A stretch of 38,533 nucleotides of DNA from Reyranella soli. GTDB taxonomy: Bacteria > Pseudomonadota > Alphaproteobacteria > Reyranellales > Reyranellaceae. Location: contig NZ_BKAJ01000140.1 of the NCBI RefSeq assembly GCF_007992495.1, positions 1-38,533 on the forward strand. The letters are read 5' to 3'. Below the pieces are notes generated by a model that was given only the letters and a program-made list of their open reading frames with translations, ran no database searches and had not been told where the DNA came from. The stretch's first letter is position 1. The number at the start of each line of letters is the position of its first letter. Below, piece by piece: positions 8,598 to 14,738 of this stretch. The translations under genes and the position numbers were made by a program.

Positions 8598-8606
8598 CCG
8601 AATCTC

Positions 8607-9680
8607 CTAATCCGTCCGGTTGGTGAAGCGGGCGTTGCCGAGCCCCGTGCCGATGGTCATGACGCCCCAGTGGCTGACATCCTGCATGTTCGGAACCTCG
8701 CTCAGCCCCTGGACGACGGCATCGTTGTGGATCTGGATGAACACATCGTGGCCGCCGATCCGCGGTAGGCGCTTGCCCAGGGCGACCGCGAGATTGAAGC
8801 CCTCGTCTTCCCAGTTGCCCGGCAGGTTCTGGCCGCCCTTCAGGATCGCGCCGTGCTCGTCGATCAGGCCCGGGCAACCGATCCCCATGAACGGGGCGAG
8901 CTTCACCTTCTCGTCCTCGGCGCGCTCGATCAGCTTGCTCATCATGTCGGCAATGCGATCTATCGCCTCTTCGCGGGCAGGCTTGTCGTCAAGGTGCCGC
9001 CAGTGCTGGCGCTTCCATACATCGGCCTCTGCGACGCTGCCGCGCTTGTCGGTATTGAGCTCGACGACCCCGACGCGCACGTTGGTGCCGCCAATGTCGG
9101 CGGCAAGGATGGCGTCGTGCCCGGCCAGGATCCAGCTCGGCGCCAGCTGCACGGCGCCGATCAGGCCCGCCTCGTCTGGGTGATTCCGGATCGGGCACAG
9201 CTCCATGCTGATGCCGGCGCCGGTCAGAAGGATGGCGGCGCGACCCATGGAAAGCTCGCCGATCCGGCTGGCGATCAGGCCGCCTCCCAGCACGATGCGC
9301 TCGGTGTCCTTCCAGCTCGCCAGCCGCAGGAAGCGACGCACCACCGTCGCCAGCTCGGCGGCGAATTCCTCGACCACCGTATGGACGAGGGCGGCGGACT
9401 TGGGATCGTCACTCGCCATCATCTTGTCGAGCTTCGCCTTGGAGACCTCCTCGGTCGGCGTGTCGCCGAACGGATCCTTGCTATGCTCCGCAAGGCGGTC
9501 ACGCCAGTCGGCCAGAATCGCCCGAAAGGCGCGGCGGCTGGCGCGGTCGCCGACGAAGCCGTCGTCGTCGCGCAGTTCCTCGTTGTAGGTGTCGACGGTG
9601 ACCGCCGGCAGTGTCCGGCCCCCATGGGCAAGCGGGGCCTGCGGGCGGGCATCGGCATCCAGCTCTTTTGGGCTGCTCAA
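8607..9680 (-). CDS. ROK-family sugar-kinase-like protein, apparently circularly permuted
   Basis: A 357-residue protein with ROK/glucokinase motifs in an unusual order. IVLGGG (129-134) and HPDEAGLIGAVQLA (167-180), normally at the C-terminus, come first. Then come the phosphate-1 loop ADIGGTN (194-200), GIGCPG (266-271), the catalytic-Asp segment IHNDAVVQG (317-324) and the phosphate-2 loop TIGTGLG (342-348), which ends the protein. The GExGH segment and cysteine zinc cluster of classic ROK kinases are not seen. The open frame extends upstream to 10046, but the extension looks non-coding. TTG at 9680 has AGGGAG six bases upstream and leaves a conserved-looking TVDTYN start, so it is preferred. 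It is the first gene of an operon with the cyclase and AI-2E protein. Activity and substrate are unproven. Confidence 0.85.
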   Translation of the reverse strand: MSSPKELDADARPQAPLAHGGRTLPAVTVDTYNEELRDDDGFVGDRASRRAFRAILADWRDRLAEHSKDPFGDTPTEEVSKAKLDKMMASDDPKSAALVHTVVEEFAAELATVVRRFLRLASWKDTERIVLGGGLIASRIGELSMGRAAILLTGAGISMELCPIRNHPDEAGLIGAVQLAPSWILAGHDAILAADIGGTNVRVGVVELNTDKRGSVAEADVWKRQHWRHLDDKPAREEAIDRIADMMSKLIERAEDEKVKLAPFMGIGCPGLIDEHGAILKGGQNLPGNWEDEGFNLAVALGKRLPRIGGHDVFIQIHNDAVVQGLSEVPNMQDVSHWGVMTIGTGLGNARFTNRTD

Positions 9681-9686
9681 GACCAG

Positions 9687-9692
9687 CTCCCT
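9687..9692 (-). promoter_or_regulatory. Ribosome binding site deciding a TTG start for the ROK gene
   Basis: AGGGAG on the minus strand lies six bases before TTG at 9680. No ATG or GTG in the same frame has a comparable site nearby, and the upstream part of the open frame (9681-10046) shows Arg/Pro/Cys-rich sequence without protein-like pattern. Confidence 0.6.
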
Positions 9693-9876
9693 TGTATTGG
9701 CACCGACGATTCCGCCGGGGCGCTGGGGACCGTGATTGTGATCGTGCGCGCACGGATGCCGGGCAAGGCTGAAGCAAACGGCCCATGTCGATCTCCTGGC
9801 GCAGCAAGGCAACGCGATGCCGGCCCAATCGTTGCGGCGCTCCGGGGTTTGCCTCCAACGGAAGAAAGGGCGCCGG

Positions 9877-10260
9877 CTAGAGGCGGGATTGTTGCGGCCG
9901 TCGCATGCCGGCTTCGGCGAGACGACTTTCCTTCTTGCCGTCCAAGTCGAACGCCCGCTGGCTTGCCCAACCTTCATAGGCAGCAACGCCGCAGGCGCCC
10001 ACCGCCTTGGCTGCTTCCTCTGCATCGCTGGCGTGCTCGAAGCCACACATCACCTCCGTGCGGCCGCGGCTCCTCTCCACTGAGATGGCAAATCGCCCCT
10101 GCAGCGGCAGTGTCTTGAACAACCGCGCAAGCATCAGTTGCGTCACGCGCGTGTTCACTGCTTGGAATTCGGTTCCGACGACTTGCGAGGGCAGCCGCGC
10201 GACGACGAGATGAGGCGCGGAGCACTCATCCAACAAATTCCTCCAATTGATAGCTGGCAT
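9877..10260 (-). CDS. Hypothetical small soluble protein
   Basis: A 127-residue protein beginning MPAINWRNLLDE. It has no signal peptide or membrane span. The central part (RFAISVERSRGRTEVMCGFEHASDAEEAAKAVGA) reads like an alternating beta-strand/helix domain, and a C-terminal GWASQRAFDLDG segment resembles small orphan proteins I recall from Bradyrhizobium relatives. A TTG three codons upstream is possible. The ribosome site is weak. It lies upstream of the ROK operon on the same strand (196-base gap, probably holding the operon promoter) and is divergent from the Bug-receptor operon. The function is unknown, and coding status is likely but not certain. Confidence 0.6.
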   Translation of the reverse strand: MPAINWRNLLDECSAPHLVVARLPSQVVGTEFQAVNTRVTQLMLARLFKTLPLQGRFAISVERSRGRTEVMCGFEHASDAEEAAKAVGACGVAAYEGWASQRAFDLDGKKESRLAEAGMRRPQQSRL

Positions 10261-10345
10261 GAGGATCAAACGCCTTCAGGCTGGCGAAGTTGCGAACGAC
10301 ACTTGCCTCCCCTTCTCTCCCCAAGCAGACTTCTCGCAACGAATG

Positions 10346-10351
10346 GGAGGA
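10346..10351 (+). promoter_or_regulatory. Ribosome binding site deciding a TTG start for the Bug receptor
   Basis: GGAGGA sits six bases upstream of TTG at 10358. The in-frame ATG at 10343 would place this perfect site inside the coding sequence and put five extra residues before the signal peptide, so TTG is the better start. Confidence 0.65.
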
Positions 10352-10357
10352 AAAGCC

Positions 10358-11329
10358 TTGAACATTACGCGTCGCGTAGCGGTAAGCGGCCTGGCCGCCC
10401 TGCCTTTTGCCGGAGCTGCCCAAGCCCAGAACTTCCCCGGCAGGCCGATGACCCTCGTCGTGCCGTTCCCCGCGGGTGGGCCGGCGGACATCTTCGGCCG
10501 CAATCTCGCCGAGCGCATGTCGCCGCTGCTCGGCCAGCCGGTGCTGGTCGAGAACAAGAGCGGCGCCGCCGGCGTCACCGGCATCGACTTCGTCGCCAAG
10601 GCCGGCACCGATGCGCACGTCATGGGCCTGATGAGCGCCTCGGCCGGCGCCATCATGCAGAGCCTGATGCCCAAGATGCCGTTCGACCCGGCCAAGGACA
10701 TCGCCCCGCAGGTCCTGGTGGTGCGCGTGCAGGAAGTGTTCGCCATCAACAGCAAGCTCGGCATCAACGACCTCAAGAGCTTCATCGCCTACGCCAAGGC
10801 CAATCCCGGCAAGGTGACCTGCGGCTCGGCCGGCACCGGCGGCATCACCCATCTCGCCATCGAGCTGTTCAAGCGCGAGACCGGCACCGACCTGCTGCAC
10901 GTGCCCTATCGCGGCGCCGCGCCCGCGACCAACGACCTTCTGGCGGGCACGGTCGACACCGTGCTGCTCGACATCTCGGTGCTGCTGCCGCATGTCCGCT
11001 CGGGCGCAATCAAGGTGCTGGCCGTGACGTCGGACAGCCGCCCGCCATTGCTGCCCGACGTGCCGACCATGCGCGAGATGGGCTATCCCAAGGTCAATTC
11101 CGACAACTGGTATGCCCTTGTCTCGCCGGGCGCCTCGCTGCTGGAGCAGCGCAAGAAGATCTTCGACGCCGCGACCGCGGCGCTCAAGACCAAGGAGCTG
11201 GCCGATGCGTATGCCGCCGTCGGCGGCGTGATCGGCGGCGGCACCTCGGCTGAGCTCGCCGCCTTCCTGCGCGAGGAAGGGGAGAAATGGGCCGCCGTCA
11301 TCAAGGCCGCCAATGTCAAACTGGAGTAA
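10358..11329 (+). CDS. Bug-family periplasmic solute receptor (tripartite tricarboxylate type)
   Basis: A 323-residue exported binding protein. The signal peptide LNITRRVAVSGLAALPFAGAAQA has an Arg pair and an AxA cleavage site. The mature protein begins with the family pattern FPGRPMTLVVPFPAGGPADIF, and LHVPYRGAAPATNDLLAG is the second hallmark ligand loop. Bug proteins bind carboxylates or other small organics in the periplasm and often lack cognate TctA/TctB membrane subunits, as here. It is the first gene of a plus-strand operon with two hydrolase-fold proteins and a PLP enzyme, which suggests it senses or delivers their substrate. The TTG start is explained by the adjacent ribosome site. 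Confidence 0.93.
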   Translation: MNITRRVAVSGLAALPFAGAAQAQNFPGRPMTLVVPFPAGGPADIFGRNLAERMSPLLGQPVLVENKSGAAGVTGIDFVAKAGTDAHVMGLMSASAGAIMQSLMPKMPFDPAKDIAPQVLVVRVQEVFAINSKLGINDLKSFIAYAKANPGKVTCGSAGTGGITHLAIELFKRETGTDLLHVPYRGAAPATNDLLAGTVDTVLLDISVLLPHVRSGAIKVLAVTSDSRPPLLPDVPTMREMGYPKVNSDNWYALVSPGASLLEQRKKIFDAATAALKTKELADAYAAVGGVIGGGTSAELAAFLREEGEKWAAVIKAANVKLE

Positions 11330-11339
11330 AGAGTAGCGC

Positions 11340-12143
11340 GTGACCCTGAACATCGATCGTGGCCTGGCGAAAACCTTCGCCGGGCATATCCATTGGCGGG
11401 CCTGCGGCAGCGGCCCTGTCGTGATGGTGAGCCATATCAACCAGCAGAGCTCGGCCGTCATGGTCGAGCTCTTGCAGGCGCTGGCGCCCAACTTCCGCGC
11501 CATCGCCATCGACTATCCGAGCCACGGCCATTCCGACCACATCGACTGGCAGCCCGGCATCGAGGACTACGCGCGCTGCGTCGTCGAGGTGATGGATGCG
11601 CTCAAGATCGAGCGCGCCTTCGCCATGGGCGAGGCGGTAGGGGCCGCGACCTCGATTGCGCTCGGCTCGCGCTGGCCGCAGCGCATCGACAAGGCGGTGC
11701 TGATCAACATCCCCTATTTCAGCGACGCCGACACGGCCAGGAACGACATCGCCGACATCGCCAAGGTACGGCCGAGCGACGAATCGGGCTTCCCGGCGCC
11801 GCGCTCGATAAAGTTCCTGCTCGAGAATGATCCCGAGCATGCGCCGATGCAGCCGACGCAGTCGTGGATGGACCGCATCAACACCGCCCAGCTCGAGATC
11901 GGCCGAGACCGCTGGCAGGCGATGGGCGCGCTCGCCAAGTTCGACCCGCTGGCCGGTCTCGCGGCGCTGAAGCAGCCCGTGCTGATGCTCTATGGCGAGA
12001 ACTTCATCTACGGCAAGCATCGCGCGCTGATGCAGGCGAAGTGCCCGCACGCGAAGCTCGAGATCGTGCCCGGCGGCCGCTTCTGCATGAGCTGGGAGCG
12101 CGCCACGGACATCGCGGCGCACGCCCGCGCCTTCCTGCTCTGA
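11340..12143 (+). CDS. Alpha/beta-hydrolase-fold protein lacking the catalytic triad
   Basis: A 267-residue protein with clear alpha/beta-hydrolase layout: an early beta-turn (CGSGPVVMVSHIN), a DYPSHGHSD segment after the third strand, and a nucleophile elbow at 97-101. The elbow reads G-E-A-V-G instead of G-x-S-x-G, so the serine position is Ala99. The acid site region is LYGENFIYGKH, with no Asp at the usual place, and the late histidine site reads PGGRF (Arg247). All three triad positions therefore look substituted, suggesting a non-hydrolytic binding or scaffold role, or an unrelated chemistry. The start is GTG ten bases after the Bug gene, and the stop overlaps the next start (TGATG), implying translational coupling. 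Confidence 0.88.
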   Translation: MTLNIDRGLAKTFAGHIHWRACGSGPVVMVSHINQQSSAVMVELLQALAPNFRAIAIDYPSHGHSDHIDWQPGIEDYARCVVEVMDALKIERAFAMGEAVGAATSIALGSRWPQRIDKAVLINIPYFSDADTARNDIADIAKVRPSDESGFPAPRSIKFLLENDPEHAPMQPTQSWMDRINTAQLEIGRDRWQAMGALAKFDPLAGLAALKQPVLMLYGENFIYGKHRALMQAKCPHAKLEIVPGGRFCMSWERATDIAAHARAFLL

Positions 12144-13171
12144 TGAGCCGCGACGCCATCGGTCGCCTCAACGCGGCGCTGGCGCGCTTCGAACGCGTCG
12201 GGCTCTGCACCTTGCCGACGCCGTTCGAGCCCATGACGCGGCTCAGCCGGCATCTCGCGGGGCCGCGGCTGTGGGTCAAGCGCGAGGACTGCACCGGCCC
12301 GGGCTTCGGCGGCAACAAGCTGCGCAAGCTCGACTATGTGCTGCACGAGGCGCTGCAAAGCGGCGTCGACACGCTGGTGTCGGGCGGCGTGGTGCAGTCC
12401 AACAGCCAGCGCCAGGTCGCGGCCGCGGCGGCCAAGCTCGGGCTCGACTGCCGTCTCGCCGTCTACCATGGCCGGCTGGCGCCGCCGTCAGCCGAGTACG
12501 GCCGTACGGGCAACGCGCTGCTCAATCGCCTGTTCGGCGCCACCCTGCACGACGTGCCGTGGATTGGTGATCGCAACGGTGCCATCCGAGATCTCGCAGC
12601 ACGTTTGCAGGCGGAGGGCCGCAAGACCTATGTCGTGCCTTACGGCGTATCCAATCCGCTGGGCGCGGTGGGTTACGCCTCGACGGTCGTCGAGATCGCC
12701 GAGCAGTGTGCGGCGCGCGGGCTGAAACCGCGCGCCATCGTCCATTGCTCGGGCAGTGCCGGCACGCAGGCCGGGCTGGTCGTCGGCGCGCGCGTCTGCC
12801 TGCCCGACACGCGCATTGTCGGCATCGACATCGATGCCGAGCCCGAGCGGGTACGCGCCGACGTGCTGACCTATGGCAGCGCCGCCGCGGAGCTTCTCGA
12901 CCAGCCGTTCGACGAGGCCGATGTCGAGGTCGTGGCGGGCCATGCCGGCCCGGCCTACGGCGTGCCGCACGCGGCCACGGTCGAGGCGATCAGGCTCGCG
13001 GCGCGGCTGGAAGCGCTGATCCTCGATCCGGTCTATTCGGGCAAGGGCCTGGCCGGCCTGATAGCGCTGATCCGGGCCGGGCGCTGGTCGACGGATGACG
13101 ATATCGTCTTCCTCCATACCGGCGGCGCACCCGCCCTGTTCGCCTATCGCCATCTTTTCGATCCGGAGTGA
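12143..13171 (+). CDS. PLP-dependent D-cysteine desulfhydrase/ACC deaminase-family enzyme
   Basis: A 342-residue fold-type II PLP enzyme. The cofactor lysine is K59 in GFGGNKLRKLDY, the signature of the D-cysteine desulfhydrase and 1-aminocyclopropane-1-carboxylate deaminase family. It is followed by SGGVVQSNSQRQVAAAAAKLG, the substrate-carboxylate loop. HCSGSAGTQAGLV forms the phosphate-binding loop, and LDPVYSGKGLAGL is the conserved C-terminal segment. Members release ammonia and a keto acid from D-cysteine, ACC or related D-amino acids; the exact substrate cannot be set by eye. It overlaps the upstream hydrolase-like gene by one base and is four bases from the esterase gene, so all four genes probably act in one pathway. 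Confidence 0.92.
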   Translation: MSRDAIGRLNAALARFERVGLCTLPTPFEPMTRLSRHLAGPRLWVKREDCTGPGFGGNKLRKLDYVLHEALQSGVDTLVSGGVVQSNSQRQVAAAAAKLGLDCRLAVYHGRLAPPSAEYGRTGNALLNRLFGATLHDVPWIGDRNGAIRDLAARLQAEGRKTYVVPYGVSNPLGAVGYASTVVEIAEQCAARGLKPRAIVHCSGSAGTQAGLVVGARVCLPDTRIVGIDIDAEPERVRADVLTYGSAAAELLDQPFDEADVEVVAGHAGPAYGVPHAATVEAIRLAARLEALILDPVYSGKGLAGLIALIRAGRWSTDDDIVFLHTGGAPALFAYRHLFDPE

Positions 13172-13174
13172 CCG

Positions 13175-14125
13175 ATGCTCGACGCCGAAGCCCGTATGCT
13201 GCTCGACCTGATGGAGAAGGCCGTCCAGGACGGCCGGCCGAAGCTGCACACGCTGCCCTACGCCGTGGGCCGCCAGGCGGTCGACAAGATGTCGGAGGAC
13301 AGCGAGGCCGATCCGATGCCGGTCGGTGAAGTCGTCGACGGCGCGTTCGCGGGATCGGGTGGGCAAATCCGCTTTCGCCGCTATCGTCCGCAGGGCACTA
13401 TGGCCGGGCCGCTGCCGACGCTGATCTATTATCACGGCGGCGGCTTCGTGATCGGCAACATCGAGACCCATGATTCGACCTGCCGGCGCCTGGCCAACAA
13501 GAGCCGCTGCCAGGTAATCTCGATCGACTACCGCCTGTCGCCCGAGCATCCCTTCCCGGCATCGACCGACGATGGCGTCGCGGCCTTCCGGCATATCCGC
13601 GACAACGCGGCCTCGTTCGCCGTCGATCCCTCGCGCATCGCCGTCGGCGGCGATTCGGCGGGCGGCGCCATCGCCGCGGTGGTCTGCCAGGCCGTGCGCG
13701 ATGCCGGCGACAAGCAGGGTCCGGCCTTCCAGATGCTGATCTACCCCGCGACCGATTCCAGCAAACAGAGTGCCTCGCGCGCCGCCTTCGCCGAGGGCTA
13801 CTTCCTCACCAAGGAGCTGATGGACTGGTTCTGGAAGGCCTATGTACCCGCCGGCACCGATCTTGCCGACCTGCGCCTGTCACCGCTTCTCGCCAAGGAC
13901 TTCAAGGGCCTGCCGCCCGCCTTCGTGCTGACCGCGGGCTACGACCCATTGCGCGACGAAGGCCGTGCCTATGCCGACCGGCTGATCGATGCCGGAATCA
14001 AGACGACCTACGTCAACTATCCCGGCACCATCCACGGCTTCTTCTCGCTGACGCGGTTCCTCAGCCAGGGCCTCAAGGCGAACGATGAGGCCGCTGCAGT
14101 CATGGGCGCGCATTTCGGGATGTGA
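13175..14125 (+). CDS. HSL-type alpha/beta hydrolase (esterase)
   Basis: A 316-residue cytosolic esterase of the hormone-sensitive-lipase (family IV) type. The oxyanion motif is YYHGGGF (about 85-91), the nucleophile is Ser161 in GGDSAGG, the acid is Asp257 in TAGYDPLRDEG, and the histidine is His287 in GTIHGFF. All catalytic positions are present, in contrast to the hydrolase-like protein two genes upstream. The family cleaves short acyl esters. A GGAG site lies before the ATG, within the end of the preceding gene. As the last gene of the operon it may process an ester or lactone related to the ligand of the Bug receptor; that link is inference. Confidence 0.95.
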   Translation: MLDAEARMLLDLMEKAVQDGRPKLHTLPYAVGRQAVDKMSEDSEADPMPVGEVVDGAFAGSGGQIRFRRYRPQGTMAGPLPTLIYYHGGGFVIGNIETHDSTCRRLANKSRCQVISIDYRLSPEHPFPASTDDGVAAFRHIRDNAASFAVDPSRIAVGGDSAGGAIAAVVCQAVRDAGDKQGPAFQMLIYPATDSSKQSASRAAFAEGYFLTKELMDWFWKAYVPAGTDLADLRLSPLLAKDFKGLPPAFVLTAGYDPLRDEGRAYADRLIDAGIKTTYVNYPGTIHGFFSLTRFLSQGLKANDEAAAVMGAHFGM

Positions 14126-14149
14126 CCTTCTTGATGCAGGCGGCGATGG

Positions 14150-14174
14150 GATCCTTCGCTGCACTCAGGATGAC
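14150..14174. repeat. Degenerate half copy of the GTCATCCCGAGCG-type repeat
   Basis: The sequence GATCCTTCGCTGCACTCAGG followed by ATGAC is a diverged reverse complement of the left arm of the repeat at 34988-35087. It stands alone in the gap after the esterase gene, without a partner arm. The rest of 14126-14303 holds no gene that I can see. Confidence 0.5.
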
Positions 14175-14305
14175 AACGGGAGTGTGCGGAATCTGCAACA
14201 TCTGATTGCACAATTCTGACTTCCACAACTAGACCATAAATCGGACGCAGGCGACGCTCAACCTAGAGATGCAGTCGCCACGAGCGGCTGGACGTTCTAC
14301 TTCAT

Positions 14306-14311
14306 GGAGGA
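14306..14311 (+). promoter_or_regulatory. Ribosome binding site deciding the start at 14316
   Basis: GGAGGA lies four bases before the ATG at 14316. An earlier in-frame ATG at 14304 overlaps this site, so the later ATG is the likely start and the protein begins MASTFTRRQ. Confidence 0.7.
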
Positions 14312-14315
14312 AGTC

Positions 14316-14738
14316 ATGGCATCGACCTTTACGCGTCGGCAGGCCTTGGCAGGGTCCTGCATGGGTGCGGCGCTCTTCCTGGCGCCGGGCGTCGCCCACG
14401 CCGTCACCCGGTTCGCCGTCGTCAGTATCGCCAATGAGACACAGTCGAACCTGCTCCTGGCCTATCGCTGGGGCGACAGCGAAAACTGGCAGCAAATCAA
14501 TCTCGGCCCCGGCGCCAGGCACTGGTGGTCGCACAAATTCTCCAAGCCCAATGAAAACAGGGCGCCGCACTTCTACATCCGGTTCGATGCGGACACGTCG
14601 AACAAGAGGTACATCGAGCCCTGGAAGCTCACCGGACGTGCCGCCGAGGAGGAGCGCTTCGAGCTCGGCAACAAATACGCGCTGCGCTACGACGGTCCTT
14701 CCAGGCGCTACATCGAGATCTTCGACGTACCGGGCTGA
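14316..14738 (+). CDS. Small exported protein of unknown function (Tat-like signal)
   Basis: A 140-residue protein with an N-terminal TRRQALAGSCMGAALFLAPG segment ending in VAHA, resembling a twin-arginine or Sec signal with cleavage near residue 29. The mature ~110 residues are rich in aromatic residues and short strands (FAVVSIANETQSNLLLAYRW, HWWSHKF, FYIRFDADTS, RYIEIFDVPG), suggesting a small beta-sandwich. There are no mature-part cysteines and no recognisable catalytic motif. Its last ten codons overlap, on the opposite strand, the 3' end of the START-cyclase gene. The family is not recognised. Confidence 0.8.
   Translation: MASTFTRRQALAGSCMGAALFLAPGVAHAVTRFAVVSIANETQSNLLLAYRWGDSENWQQINLGPGARHWWSHKFSKPNENRAPHFYIRFDADTSNKRYIEPWKLTGRAAEEERFELGNKYALRYDGPSRRYIEIFDVPG

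Noticed and set aside
9681..10046. Upstream extension of the ROK open frame
   Set aside because: Arg/Pro/Cys-rich sequence without homology pattern; a good ribosome site with TTG at 9680 fits the family start better, and the extension overlaps the small hypothetical gene in another frame.
10289..10340. GTTGCGA ... TCGCAAC inverted repeat in the divergent region before the Bug operon
   Set aside because: Only seven bases per arm with a 38-base spacer; too weak to call an operator.
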